From Avrilella dinanensis (GTDB lineage: Bacteria; Bacteroidota; Bacteroidia; Flavobacteriales; Flavobacteriaceae): a stretch of 64,000 bases of DNA. Shown piece by piece: positions 33,675-43,224 of the stretch (position 1 is the first letter of the stretch; the number at the start of each line of letters is the position of its first letter). Location of the stretch: the NCBI RefSeq assembly GCF_002807015.1, contig NZ_NIPO01000001.1, positions 2,115,657 through 2,179,656 of the forward strand. Reading direction: 5' to 3'. Made by a program: the position numbers and the translations under genes. The notes under the pieces are model-generated. The model searched no databases, had not been told where the DNA came from, and worked only from the letters and a program-made list of their open reading frames with translations.

Positions 33675-33772
33675 CTTCTTATTATTTAAACGAGAAAAAC
33701 TAAATGACAAAAACCCTCTGTTACCCCAGAACAGGGCCGCGTTTATTCCACATTAGAAGTAGCGGGTTTAAT

Positions 33773-33823
33773 TTAACATACATGTTAATTTATAGAGTTT
33801 CACTAACAGAGCCTTAATGTTAA
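33773..33823. promoter_or_regulatory. inverted repeat TTAACAT-N2-ATGTTAA with an extra half-site
   Basis: Perfect 7-base arms at 33773-33779 and 33782-33788 with a 2-base centre. A third ATGTTAA lies at 33817-33823. This lies 64-114 bases upstream of the diheme peroxidase gene at 33887. Size and symmetry fit a dimeric regulator site. No known regulator is assigned. Confidence 0.42.
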
Positions 33824-33886
33824 GTTGAATTTTAGGTAAATCGTTTTTATCAAGCAATTATTTTCTTTGTAACAAAAAGGAAATAT

Positions 33887-35716
33887 ATGGTAAAATCAAC
33901 ATTAATAAGTGCTTTAATAAGCCTGATTCTCGGAGCTGGTTGGATTTTTTTTAACCTTAATACATTGGAATATAGCAAACATTATTCGTATCATTTATTT
34001 GCAGATATAAATCGTTCATTTACGGAATTAGATGAAACGGGTAATGCTTTTAGACAAGGAAATGTTTCTCTTGATTCATTACAAAATGCATTAATCGAAG
34101 CACGAAAAGAATACAAAAAAGGAGAATTCCTACTTTCTTTTTACTTTCCGGAGTATGTCAATGAAAATATCAATGGAGCTCCTTTGTTAGGTTCCGAAGT
34201 AGAAAACTCAAAACCATTGCTACATAACCCTCAAGGATTACAAGTTTTGGATGAGCTTGTTTATTCAGATGAAGCCGAATCTGAACGAAACGAAATAGCA
34301 AATCTGACCCGAAGATTGAAGAATAGCTATGCTGTTCTGTTTGCTAAGCTAAATGCACTACAAGTTAGCGAAGATTATGCTGTTTTGGCCATGCGTGTAC
34401 AATTGGTACGTATATTTTCACTTGGTGTAACAGGATTTGATACGCCAGGTTCGCTAAACGGTATTGACGAGGCAATCGTTTCACTAAATGGAATGAATGT
34501 TTATATACAAACAGAAAATATCATTAAAAATAAAAAGCAGAGGGCTGAGATAATCCGTCAATTTGATAGCACTATTCAATATCTACAAGATAACGATAGT
34601 TTTGAACAACTAGACCGATTAACTTTATTAACTGAATATATAGATCCATTGTACAAAGCACTAGGGAAAGCTCATCCGGTAGAGGCTGATGAATATTTAC
34701 AAAACATCACCTCTTGGAATCCGGAAAGTGAATCTATTTTTGATGCGGATTTTCTCAATCCATACTTCTATACTGAGTTGAATAGGGCTGAGGATTCGGA
34801 AAAACTGAAATCGTTGGGCGAAAAGCTTTTTTATGATACTTCATTAAGTCAAACCCAAACCATGAGTTGTGCCAGCTGTCATCATCCCGAAAAAGGCTTC
34901 ACAGACGGAATGGCGAAATCAACCAGTAAAGTGCACGGACAAACCGTGATGCGAAATGCACCTACTTTGCTCAACGCCGTGTATGCCGATAGGTATTTTT
35001 ATGATTTGAGAGCCTTCTCTTTAGAACAACAAATCGAACATGTGATATTTAATGAGAGTGAGTTTAGTACTTCTTACCAGCAAATATTGGAAAAAATCAA
35101 CACAAACAAAGAGTACCAAGCTATTTTCAATAATTTATATAGAAAAGACTCGATTAATCGAGATGAATTGAGTAAAGCTTTGGCATCGTATGTATTGTCA
35201 TTACACTCTTTCGATAGTGAATTTGACCGGTATGTGAGGGGTGAACAGTCTGCTCTGTCTGAAGATATTCGTAACGGGTTTAACCTTTTTATGGGCAAAG
35301 CCAATTGTGCAACTTGTCATTTTGCTCCAACTTTTAGTGGTTTGGTCCCTCCGCTATTTACGGATAGTGAAAGTGAAATTTTAGGAGTAATGACACATCA
35401 TCAATCTAATCAATTAGATACTGATCAGGGTAGGTATGACAATGGCGTGAGCACAGAAAATTTGTGGATTTATGAAAAATCTTTTAAAACAACTACGGTA
35501 AGAAATATCGAAATTACTGCACCATACTTTCATAACGGTGCTTACTCAACCCTCGAAGAAGTCGTGGATTTTTATGACACCGGTGGAGGTGAAGGCGTAG
35601 GATTAAACGTTAGAAATCAAACGTTGGCCGCAGACCAGCTCTTCCTGACAGATAAGGAAAAATCAGATATAATCACATTTATGAAAGCATTAACCGATTA
35701 TCAATACAAAAAATAA
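33887..35716 (+). CDS. diheme cytochrome c peroxidase / MauG-family enzyme with N-terminal extension
   Basis: 609 residues. N-terminal signal or anchor (about 5-24), then an alpha-helical region of about 270 residues that I do not recognise. The diheme core (about 295-605) has heme sites CASCH at 328-332 and CATCH at 474-478, the linker MRNAPTLLNAVYADRYFYDLRA and the C-terminal TVRNIEITAPYFHNGAYSTLEEVVDFY. The core is that of CcpA/MauG-type enzymes, which reduce H2O2 or modify a partner protein. The extension doubles the usual length. It is co-directional with the PhoX-like gene, 19 bases apart. Confidence 0.87.
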   Translation: MVKSTLISALISLILGAGWIFFNLNTLEYSKHYSYHLFADINRSFTELDETGNAFRQGNVSLDSLQNALIEARKEYKKGEFLLSFYFPEYVNENINGAPLLGSEVENSKPLLHNPQGLQVLDELVYSDEAESERNEIANLTRRLKNSYAVLFAKLNALQVSEDYAVLAMRVQLVRIFSLGVTGFDTPGSLNGIDEAIVSLNGMNVYIQTENIIKNKKQRAEIIRQFDSTIQYLQDNDSFEQLDRLTLLTEYIDPLYKALGKAHPVEADEYLQNITSWNPESESIFDADFLNPYFYTELNRAEDSEKLKSLGEKLFYDTSLSQTQTMSCASCHHPEKGFTDGMAKSTSKVHGQTVMRNAPTLLNAVYADRYFYDLRAFSLEQQIEHVIFNESEFSTSYQQILEKINTNKEYQAIFNNLYRKDSINRDELSKALASYVLSLHSFDSEFDRYVRGEQSALSEDIRNGFNLFMGKANCATCHFAPTFSGLVPPLFTDSESEILGVMTHHQSNQLDTDQGRYDNGVSTENLWIYEKSFKTTTVRNIEITAPYFHNGAYSTLEEVVDFYDTGGGEGVGLNVRNQTLAADQLFLTDKEKSDIITFMKALTDYQYKK

Positions 35717-35735
35717 TAACTTAAAAACAATCAAA

Positions 35736-38435
35736 ATGAAGCAACTTAAACTATTTGCTTGGATGCTGTTACCTATGTTCACTTGGGCACAAGAACAGCA
35801 AACCATCTTAAACCCCGGCTCCGAATGGTATTATTTAGACGATGGATCTGATCAACAAAGTACTTGGAGGACAGAAACTTTCGATTATTCGTCTTGGCAA
35901 AGCGGACCAGCTCCTCTCGGATTTGGAGACCCAATGGCGACAACTATATCCTATGGCGACGACTCGTCAAACAAACATATCACGTATTATTTTATAAGAG
36001 ATATAGAAGTAAATCTATCAGAAATATCTGAACAGGTAAATTTTAACATTCGACGCGATGATGGTGTCGTTGTCTATGTTAATGGAGAAGAGGTAATCCG
36101 TGACAATATGCCCGATGGCGAAATAGACTATCAAGCTTTTTCATCCACCACTATTGACGGGGGTGATGAAACAGTATATAATAGTTTTACTTTACCCAAA
36201 TCAATATTTGAAGAAGGAAACAACCGAATAGCTGTAGAAATCCACAATCGTAGTTTAAGTAGCTCGGATATTGCTTTTGACATGAGTATAACATACCTGC
36301 TATATGAAGAACCGGAAGACGTAGTAACAACAAGTGCGTTTCCGCTCGAAAAAGGTTCTGGTTGGGCATATAATGACCTTGGACCGGGTAATCTCGAATA
36401 TGATTGGAAAGAACAGGATTTTGAAAATTCAAGCTGGTCTGCCGGATACGCTCCACTTGGATATGGAGATCCGATGAAAACAAATATTTCGTATGGAGAT
36501 GATTCGTCCAACAAACATATCACTTATTATTTCACCAAAGATTTGGAAGTTAATTTAGATGAATTAACTGACGAAATTGAAATTGGTTTGAGACGTGATG
36601 ATGGAGCTATAGTGTATATTAACGGGCAAGAGATTCTTCGGGATAATTTACCTGAAGGAACGATTACACCCAACACATGGACAAATAGCATTGTTGATGG
36701 AGCCGATGAAAAGCTTTACTACTCTTTCTTTGCTCCAAAAACGGTTTTCCAAAATGGCATCAACCGTATCGCTGTTGAGATTCACCAAAGAGATGGACAA
36801 AGCTCGGATGTGGGGTTTGATATGTATATAAACAACAAATTGCCGGAATATGTGTGTGAAGAGGGACATATTTCGTGTTTTACTTCTATCGAGCCTACCA
36901 CGCAAACTTCTTTTTTGATTATCCCTTCAGAGCATCGCTTTCAAATGCTTTTCAAACAAGGAAGTGAATATAGCGACGGTAACGGTACTGTTCCGGGCAA
37001 CCATGATTTTACGGCCTATATTCCGTCTGAAGGAGAAACTGCCAGTACGATTGGATGGCTTTCGGTAAATCACGAAAATTATCCGGGAGGTGTATCTATC
37101 CTTAATCTTGAACTGGACGAAAATCCCGAAAACCTATTATGGCAAGTTCAAGATAGTCGTAAAGTAGATTTTAGCACACCCGATTTGGTCAAAACAGAAA
37201 GAAACTGTTCGGGAGGTATTACCCCGTGGCATACAGTAATTACTGCCGAAGAATCGACAAGTTCCGGAGATAGTAATGGCGATGGTTATCAAGATGTGGG
37301 CTGGTTAGTAGAAATTGACCCTGTAACAGCTTCAGTAATGGATTACGACAACGATGGAGTGAAAGATAAATTATACCATTTGGGACGCATGAATCATGAA
37401 AATGTGGTTATAAGCCAAGATGGTAGCGTTGCTTATTATGGTGAAGATGGCGGTACACACTGTGTGTACAAGTTTGTACCGGATACACCGGGAGACATTA
37501 CTTCAGGCAATGTATATGTGCTAAAATTAGATTTATCTTTATCCAACGATGAACCTAGTAGTGCAACAGCTACGTGGATTCCGGTACCAAATGTAACACA
37601 GGCTGAACGAAATAATATGGCATCCATAGCTTCTGCTTTGGGAGGAACAAACTTCAATGGTGTGGAAGATGTTGAAATAGGACCGGATGGCATGGTTTAT
37701 TTTACTTCAAAAGGAAAAAATAGAGTGTATCGTTTTAAGGATAATGGAGATAACATCTCTAACTTTGAAACCTTTGTAGGAGGAATGAGTTATCCTATCG
37801 AAACGTCTATAGGTACAATTATGGAATCTTGGTCGGATGGTAATGATAACTTAGCATTTGATGACAAAGGAAACCTATGGGTAGTGCAAGATGGCGGAAG
37901 AAACTATATTTGGGTGGTTAGACCCAATCACAGACAAAGCCATCCACAGGTTTTAATACATAGTTCAACTCCTGCAGGAGCAGAACCTACAGGGTTAACT
38001 TTCTCGCCGGATTACAAGTACGGATTTTTCTCAGTACAGCATCCGAGTGGTAACAACCAACCACAAATTGATGCTACCGGACAAACAGTAAGATTTAATG
38101 CATCGGCATCATTAGTATTTGCTAATAAAAATCTATTAGGTGAACAACAACCTACATCTGTCGAGGAAGAAGAATTAAGAGCCGGTACGCTTATCTATCC
38201 AAATCCGACTTATGATATGGTGAATATCAAGTTAAATATTGGTATAGGAAAAGATATTCTTGTTGAAATATATGACATAACCGGGCGAAAAGTGATTGAA
38301 AAACAAACTGTTTCATCTGCAAGCCAGGAAGTTATTCAAATTGATCTGTCTTCTGTTTATGGCAATCAGTTATTGGTGTGTAAAATAACCGTTGACGGGA
38401 AGTCTTATTCTTATAATATTCAAAAAAACAATTAA
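35736..38435 (+). CDS. secreted PhoX-like (DUF839) protein with duplicated N-terminal module and T9SS sorting domain
   Basis: 899 residues. Signal peptide ends near residue 19 (TWA). Two homologous modules about 180 residues apart each contain GDP, SYGDDSSNKHITYYF, RRDDG, VNGEE or INGQE, and NRIAVEIH. They look like beta-sandwich (galactose-binding-like) domains. The PhoX/DUF839 part (about 385-805) shows WLSVNHENYPGG, CSGGITPWHTVITAEES, GRMNHENVV and YYGEDGG. PhoX enzymes are Ca/Fe phosphatases. The C-terminus (816-899), YPNPTYDMVNI...YDITGRKV, is a type A T9SS domain, so it should be surface-attached or secreted. A terminator follows. Confidence 0.87.
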   Translation: MKQLKLFAWMLLPMFTWAQEQQTILNPGSEWYYLDDGSDQQSTWRTETFDYSSWQSGPAPLGFGDPMATTISYGDDSSNKHITYYFIRDIEVNLSEISEQVNFNIRRDDGVVVYVNGEEVIRDNMPDGEIDYQAFSSTTIDGGDETVYNSFTLPKSIFEEGNNRIAVEIHNRSLSSSDIAFDMSITYLLYEEPEDVVTTSAFPLEKGSGWAYNDLGPGNLEYDWKEQDFENSSWSAGYAPLGYGDPMKTNISYGDDSSNKHITYYFTKDLEVNLDELTDEIEIGLRRDDGAIVYINGQEILRDNLPEGTITPNTWTNSIVDGADEKLYYSFFAPKTVFQNGINRIAVEIHQRDGQSSDVGFDMYINNKLPEYVCEEGHISCFTSIEPTTQTSFLIIPSEHRFQMLFKQGSEYSDGNGTVPGNHDFTAYIPSEGETASTIGWLSVNHENYPGGVSILNLELDENPENLLWQVQDSRKVDFSTPDLVKTERNCSGGITPWHTVITAEESTSSGDSNGDGYQDVGWLVEIDPVTASVMDYDNDGVKDKLYHLGRMNHENVVISQDGSVAYYGEDGGTHCVYKFVPDTPGDITSGNVYVLKLDLSLSNDEPSSATATWIPVPNVTQAERNNMASIASALGGTNFNGVEDVEIGPDGMVYFTSKGKNRVYRFKDNGDNISNFETFVGGMSYPIETSIGTIMESWSDGNDNLAFDDKGNLWVVQDGGRNYIWVVRPNHRQSHPQVLIHSSTPAGAEPTGLTFSPDYKYGFFSVQHPSGNNQPQIDATGQTVRFNASASLVFANKNLLGEQQPTSVEEEELRAGTLIYPNPTYDMVNIKLNIGIGKDILVEIYDITGRKVIEKQTVSSASQEVIQIDLSSVYGNQLLVCKITVDGKSYSYNIQKNN

Positions 38436-38451
38436 TTAATACATCACTTAC

Positions 38452-38477
38452 AAGGTCGGCCTTGGTCGACCTTTTTT
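38452..38477 (+). terminator. intrinsic terminator after the PhoX-like gene
   Basis: AAGGTCG (38452-38458) pairs with CGACCTT (38467-38473), loop of eight, then T-run to 38477. It lies only 11 bases before the LRR gene start, so LRR expression needs read-through or a promoter overlapping the hairpin. Confidence 0.72.
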
Positions 38478-38487
38478 CTATCTGAAA

Positions 38488-39384
38488 ATGAAAAAAAATA
38501 TACTTCTTTTTATTGGAATAGCATTTGTACAAAGCGTAAAAGGTCAAGATGTTGTTTCCAAAGCATATTCAATGGAAGATGCAATACATCATCGTTTGGA
38601 GGTAACGGAACTTAACTTGCGAAATCAAAACTTATTCTTGATTCCTGACGATATCGAAAAACTATCTAATCTAAAATTTCTTAATCTTATGCAAAATAAT
38701 ATTGAAATTTGGAATCCTAAGTTGTTCAATTTGGGACAACTGGAAACGTTTATTATCCGACAAAATGCGGTGAAGTATGTGCCGAAACACATCGGAAAAA
38801 TGCAAGATCTTCGAGAGCTTGATTTGGCGTTGTGTAATTTAACTGAACTACCTCACGAAATCGGAAATTTAGAAAACTTACAACATCTTAGACTTTCACT
38901 TAATCAGCTCACAACCTTACCCGAAAGTATCGGAAAATGTCAAAACTTAATCTCTTTGGATTTGGACAATAATCATATTAACCGGTTGCCGGAGCAATTA
39001 TCTGAGCTGAAAAACCTTAAAAGCTTGATTTTAACGAATAATCAACTCCATGAAATAAGTTCTTCTTGGTTAATGTTGAGTAATTTACAAGAGTTGAATG
39101 TGGAGTCAAATCGTTTGTATCATTTGCCTGCAAATCTTTATAGGCTTGAAAAGCTTCAGATACTCATTCTCAATAATAATCAACTCAAAGAGTTACCTGA
39201 ATCTTTAGGAAAATTAAGCAACTTGAGCTTACTATCGTTGGCAAATAATAGATTGGAAAAACTTCCAGATGATTTGTCTGGTTTGATTAATTTGAAAACT
39301 TTAATCTTAACGGATAATCCTATCAGCAAAGCTGAGCAAAACCGAATTGTAAAAGCTTTGCCAAACTGTAGAGTATACTATTAA
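38488..39384 (+). CDS. exported leucine-rich-repeat protein
   Basis: 298 residues. Signal peptide cut near residue 19 (VKGQ). From about residue 38 to 290 there are ten to eleven LRRs with a 23-residue period and consensus LxxLxLxxNxLxxLPxxIxxLxx, as in [18 protein letters not shown]. No lipobox, T9SS tail or membrane anchor is seen, so it may stay periplasmic or be carried by a partner. Probably a protein-protein interaction scaffold. Same direction as the peroxidase and PhoX-like genes and possibly part of their module. Confidence 0.85.
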   Translation: MKKNILLFIGIAFVQSVKGQDVVSKAYSMEDAIHHRLEVTELNLRNQNLFLIPDDIEKLSNLKFLNLMQNNIEIWNPKLFNLGQLETFIIRQNAVKYVPKHIGKMQDLRELDLALCNLTELPHEIGNLENLQHLRLSLNQLTTLPESIGKCQNLISLDLDNNHINRLPEQLSELKNLKSLILTNNQLHEISSSWLMLSNLQELNVESNRLYHLPANLYRLEKLQILILNNNQLKELPESLGKLSNLSLLSLANNRLEKLPDDLSGLINLKTLILTDNPISKAEQNRIVKALPNCRVYY

Positions 39385-39395
39385 AAACTGAATAT

Positions 39396-40202
39396 CTATC
39401 CAAGCAAATATTGATATTTTAGATGGTATCTTTTTGAAATCTTTTCACCGCTTACTTTCCGCATATCCGCATTGGGATTATCAATAAACTGAGGTAGAGG
39501 ATAAAGCCCTAATTTATTGGCCTCTTGCGTATAAAAATCTCTGCGATTGTGTTGGATTGGAGCAACGATATTGAAAATTTCATTAGGGATTTCTTGTTCG
39601 GTCATTTTTTCCACAAACCGGATTATATCTTTTCTATGGATCATATTTACCGGATTATTTGCATCTTCAATTACCTCTCTTTTTACAATAAAATGAACGG
39701 GGTGCCGGTCTTCGCCAATCAGTCCACCCAAACGAAGAACAGAAGCATTAAAACTCGGATTGTTTAAAAGCATATTTTCGATTTCCACGATTTGTTTATC
39801 CATTTCAGCAACAGGAATAATGGGCGTTTCCTCATCAACATTGCCTTTCAGTGAAAGATAAACCGTTGTGGAACTTGTATAGAGAACTTCTTTGATATGA
39901 TGTTTTTCAATAAACGGGATTACGAATTTTATTTTATTCACATAATTTTCCTCAACATTTTGAGTTCGTCCGGGCGGAATGGTAACAATCAGTAGGTCTG
40001 TATCGGCAAGTAGTTTATCCGTATTGCTAATGTCTGCTCCCGAACCTACGTTGATGATAAAACTTTCGATACCATTTTCTTCAAAAAAAGAGATTTTTTC
40101 GGGAGTAGTGGTAGATACTTTTACTTTGTGTCCGTTGTTTTTGAGTTGCAGGGCTAAGGGACTTCCCAGCCAGCCCGCACCGAGTATGCTGATTTTTTTC
40201 AT
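39396..40202 (-). CDS. NAD(P)-binding SDR-type epimerase/dehydratase-like protein
   Basis: 268 residues from the ATG at 40202, where the dinucleotide-binding motif begins (ISILGAGWLGSPLALQL). The longer frame adds 54 residues with no relation to the family and overlaps the promoter region of surE. Extended-SDR features are TIPPGR, the TSSTTVY active-site region, VLRLGGLIGEDRHPVHFI and MIHRKDIIRFVEK. The usual YxxxK is replaced here by STTVYLSLKG. Reaction unknown. Relatives are the YeeZ-type proteins. Divergent from surE. Confidence 0.78.
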   Translation of the reverse strand: MKKISILGAGWLGSPLALQLKNNGHKVKVSTTTPEKISFFEENGIESFIINVGSGADISNTDKLLADTDLLIVTIPPGRTQNVEENYVNKIKFVIPFIEKHHIKEVLYTSSTTVYLSLKGNVDEETPIIPVAEMDKQIVEIENMLLNNPSFNASVLRLGGLIGEDRHPVHFIVKREVIEDANNPVNMIHRKDIIRFVEKMTEQEIPNEIFNIVAPIQHNRRDFYTQEANKLGLYPLPQFIDNPNADMRKVSGEKISKRYHLKYQYLLG

Positions 40203-40333
40203 GTAATCGAAATGATTTTGTTTTGTCAAAAGCTCAAAAATACTTAATTTATCAACGTTAATTTTAAAAAGAGATATTTTTCTGTCAGCAATATAATTTC
40301 TATTTTTACAACATATAAAGAGAAATAGTGCAA

Positions 40334-41110
40334 ATGAAGAAAAAACCATTGATATTGGTAACAAATGATGACGGCATCACAGCCCCCGGAATCCGAATGT
40401 TGATTAGCGTGATGAAAGAAATCGGAGAAGTTGTAGTAGTTGCTCCAAACAGTCCGCAATCGGGTACAGGGCACGCGATTACGATAAACAGCACCTTGTT
40501 TGTAGAGAAAGTGAACATAGATAAAGATATTGAAAAGGAATATGCTTGTTCAGGCACACCGGTGGATTGTGTGAAACTTGCCATTGACCAGATTCTGGAC
40601 AGAAAACCGGATATTTGTGTTTCGGGCATTAACCACGGTTTCAACTCGTCGATTAATGTGATTTATTCCGGAACGATGTCGGCGGCGGTAGAAGCGGGAA
40701 TGAGCAAAGTGCCGGCAATCGGTTTTTCATTAGGCGATTTTAGCTGGAATGCAGATTTTTCTCCGTTCAGAGAATATGTGAAAAAAATTACATTGGAAGC
40801 ATTGAAAAACGGGCTTCCGGAAGATGTGGTACTCAATGTGAATTTCCCGAAACTGAAAAAAGAAGAAATTAAAGGCATAAAAATTTGTCGTCAGGCAAAA
40901 GCTACCTGGGAAGAAAGTTTTGACCGACGAGTCAATCCGCACGGTAAGGAATATTATTGGCTGACAGGTAGTTTTGTAAATCACGACAAAGGCGAAGATA
41001 CCGATGAATGGGCGTTGAGTCACGGATATGTTTCGGTGGTTCCGGTGCAGTTCGATTTGACGGCATATCACGCCATAAAATCAATAAATAATTGGAAATT
41101 AAATGAATAA
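40334..41110 (+). CDS. surE: 5'/3'-nucleotidase SurE
   Basis: 258 residues from the ATG at 40334. A GTG two codons earlier is possible but less likely. Family signatures: VTNDDGITAPGI (metal-binding Asp-Asp), PNSPQSGTGHAIT, CSGTPVDCVKLA and SGINHGFNSSINVIYSGTMS. A metal-dependent nucleoside monophosphatase. It overlaps the next small gene by 8 bases, and lpxB follows. Confidence 0.93.
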   Translation: MKKKPLILVTNDDGITAPGIRMLISVMKEIGEVVVVAPNSPQSGTGHAITINSTLFVEKVNIDKDIEKEYACSGTPVDCVKLAIDQILDRKPDICVSGINHGFNSSINVIYSGTMSAAVEAGMSKVPAIGFSLGDFSWNADFSPFREYVKKITLEALKNGLPEDVVLNVNFPKLKKEEIKGIKICRQAKATWEESFDRRVNPHGKEYYWLTGSFVNHDKGEDTDEWALSHGYVSVVPVQFDLTAYHAIKSINNWKLNE

Positions 41111-41375
41111 GATATTAAATTTTTTACTCGGGTTGGTAATTGCTTTATTACTGGCGTATATTTTCGGTAGTCTGATTATGAGTTACTGGCTGAAAATGAG
41201 CGTTCTGGAAAGTATGCAGGCTTTTAAAATCAATCATGTCTGGGGCAAGGCGTTGTCTATGGGAGCTATTCCAAACATTTTGCTGTTTTATATTTTACTG
41301 AACAGAGATAATTATATGGCAGCCCGCGGGGTTATTTTTTCGTTTGTATTTATTGCCTTATTTGTTTTTTGGTAA
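41103..41375 (+). CDS. small membrane protein between surE and lpxB
   Basis: 90 residues, three hydrophobic spans (about 6-27, 50-68, 73-89). No recognised domain. It overlaps surE by 8 bases and ends 1 base before the lpxB start, so translation is probably coupled. This gene order suggests a role linked to envelope lipid synthesis, but that is inference only. Confidence 0.75.
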   Translation: MNKILNFLLGLVIALLLAYIFGSLIMSYWLKMSVLESMQAFKINHVWGKALSMGAIPNILLFYILLNRDNYMAARGVIFSFVFIALFVFW

Positions 41376-41376
41376 G

Positions 41377-42492
41377 ATGAAATACTACATCATAGCAGGA
41401 GAAGCATCAGGAGATTTGCATGGAGCAAACCTGATAAAAGCATTAAAAAAGGAAGATGCCGCAGCAGACATTCGGTGCTGGGGTGGCGATTTGATGCAAC
41501 AAGCCGGAGGTACTCTGGTAAAGCACTACAAAGATTTGGCATTTATGGGATTTGCCGAGGTGCTGATGAATCTGCGGACTATTCTCAATAATATCAGATT
41601 TTGTAAGGAAGATATCAAAAAGTTTAATCCGGACGCGATTATTTTTATTGATTATCCCGGCTTCAATATGCGTATTGCCAAATGGGCGAAGGAAAATGGT
41701 TACGACACACATTATTACATATCGCCACAGATTTGGGCATGGAAAGAAAACCGTATCAAAGCTATCAAAAGGGACGTAAACCACATGTATGTTATCCTGC
41801 CTTTTGAGAAAGATTTTTATGAAAAAAAACACCATTTTCCGGTGCAGTATGTCGGACACCCGCTCATGGACGCTATTAAGCAGTTTAAACAAACAGACCA
41901 AACCGATTTTATCAAAGAGCATGGATTGGGTGATAAACCGATTATTGCTTTATTACCCGGCAGCCGAAAACAGGAAATCAGGAAATTGCTGGACGTAATG
42001 TTAAGTATCACTTCTCAATTTTCAGATTATCAGTTTGTTATTGCCGGTGCTCCGGGACAGGATTTCGAATTATATGAACCCTATTTACGGAATAAAAATA
42101 TTTATTTTGTACATAATCAGACCTATAACCTGCTGAATCACGCTCATGCTGCTTTGGTTACTTCCGGAACAGCAACCTTGGAAACAGCTTTGTTCAATGT
42201 GCCTCAGGTAGTAATGTACAAAGCCAATCCGATTTCATATCTCATTGCCAAAAACGTAATTAAACTGGATTATATTTCGCTGGTCAATTTGATAATGGAC
42301 AAAGAAGTGATCAAAGAATTAATTCAGGGCGAATGTAATTCAAAACGTGTTGCAGAGGAATTGCAAAAAATATTACAGGATTCGGACAGGGAAAAAATAT
42401 TTAAAAATTACCGGGAATTGCAGGAAAAACTGGCAGATGGAAACGCAAGCAAAAATGTAGCTGAAAATATTAAGAAAAATTTAAGTTTTTAA
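41377..42492 (+). CDS. lpxB: lipid-A-disaccharide synthase
   Basis: 371 residues from the ATG at 41377 (MKYYIIAGEASGDLHGANL). The longer frame overlaps the preceding gene. GT19 signatures: GEASGD, GFAEVLMNL, IFIDYPGFNMRIA, YYISPQIWAWKENRI, LPFEKDFY, VGHPL, LLPGSRKQEI and TSGTATLETAL. It condenses UDP-2,3-diacylglucosamine with lipid X in lipid A synthesis. Confidence 0.95.
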   Translation: MKYYIIAGEASGDLHGANLIKALKKEDAAADIRCWGGDLMQQAGGTLVKHYKDLAFMGFAEVLMNLRTILNNIRFCKEDIKKFNPDAIIFIDYPGFNMRIAKWAKENGYDTHYYISPQIWAWKENRIKAIKRDVNHMYVILPFEKDFYEKKHHFPVQYVGHPLMDAIKQFKQTDQTDFIKEHGLGDKPIIALLPGSRKQEIRKLLDVMLSITSQFSDYQFVIAGAPGQDFELYEPYLRNKNIYFVHNQTYNLLNHAHAALVTSGTATLETALFNVPQVVMYKANPISYLIAKNVIKLDYISLVNLIMDKEVIKELIQGECNSKRVAEELQKILQDSDREKIFKNYRELQEKLADGNASKNVAENIKKNLSF

Positions 42493-42508
42493 AGAAATAT
42501 ATTTCTGT

Positions 42509-42516
42509 TATATTTG
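42509..42516 (+). promoter_or_regulatory. -7 promoter box TATATTTG
   Basis: Exact TAnnTTTG match between lpxB and the NlpC/P60 gene, 36 bases before the latter's ATG. Confidence 0.5.
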
Positions 42517-42551
42517 TTTCCGTCAAGTATTAAAAATATTTTTTCCCTGTA

Positions 42552-43193
42552 ATGAAAGCAATTTTATATCCTTTGCTTGGAGTTTCTTTTTTCTTTTTTG
42601 GAGAGATGGCTCAGGCACAAACAGTAGTAAAGAAAACATCTAAGAATAAGTCTTCAAAGTTTTATAAATCCCCCGAAAAAGCATCGGTAGATGCCCTGTC
42701 ATCTGTGGAAATTTCTATTGAGGAAATTAACAAAAGATTGCATGCTGTCGAAGGACCGGCAATCGCAGAGAAAAATTTAAAAAATAATGATGTATGTTAT
42801 TTAACCGAACAGTTGATTAATGTAGCAGAGGATTATACGGGAACAAGATATGTGTGGGGAGGAATGAGCCGTTCAGGAATGGATTGTTCCGGGTTTGTAA
42901 AAACTGCTTTTGATACTTTTGATATTGACCTGCCGAGAACATCAAGAGAAATGGCTAAAATGGGTGAAAAGATTAACAAATCAGAGGCTCAGCCCGGCGA
43001 TTTGATATTCTTCAAAAATGGAGGTTCACGAGTTATTAATCATGTTGGTATTGTGATTGAAGTCGATGGTGATGAGATAAAATTCATTCACTCGGCAACT
43101 TCCAAAGGCGTATCCATCAATTCGACTAAAGATGCTTACTATAGCCGAAATTTTACGCAAATCAACCGTATTTACGACCGTAACTATTTGTAG
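42552..43193 (+). CDS. secreted NlpC/P60 (C40) peptidase
   Basis: 213 residues. Signal peptide cut near residue 22 (AQAQ). Low-complexity basic linker to about residue 70, then the catalytic domain (about 90-213) with Cys112 (GMDCSGF), His164 (INHVGIV) and the polar residue HSATSKGV. Such enzymes cleave the gamma-D-Glu-meso-Dpm bond of cell-wall peptides. It has its own promoter. comEC follows after 31 bases. Confidence 0.88.
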   Translation: MKAILYPLLGVSFFFFGEMAQAQTVVKKTSKNKSSKFYKSPEKASVDALSSVEISIEEINKRLHAVEGPAIAEKNLKNNDVCYLTEQLINVAEDYTGTRYVWGGMSRSGMDCSGFVKTAFDTFDIDLPRTSREMAKMGEKINKSEAQPGDLIFFKNGGSRVINHVGIVIEVDGDEIKFIHSATSKGVSINSTKDAYYSRNFTQINRIYDRNYL

Positions 43194-43224
43194 AAAATAA
43201 AAATTCGTTATCTTTATCTCTGCT

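Noticed and set aside
38488..39384. Repeated structure in the LRR gene as possible CRISPR or DNA satellite
   Set aside because: The 69-base periodicity is at protein level (23-residue leucine-rich repeats). DNA repeats are not identical and no spacer pattern exists.
39396..40364. Long form of the SDR-type protein starting at 40364
   Set aside because: The extra 54 residues have no family similarity and would overlap the surE start region. The Rossmann motif starts at the ATG at 40202.
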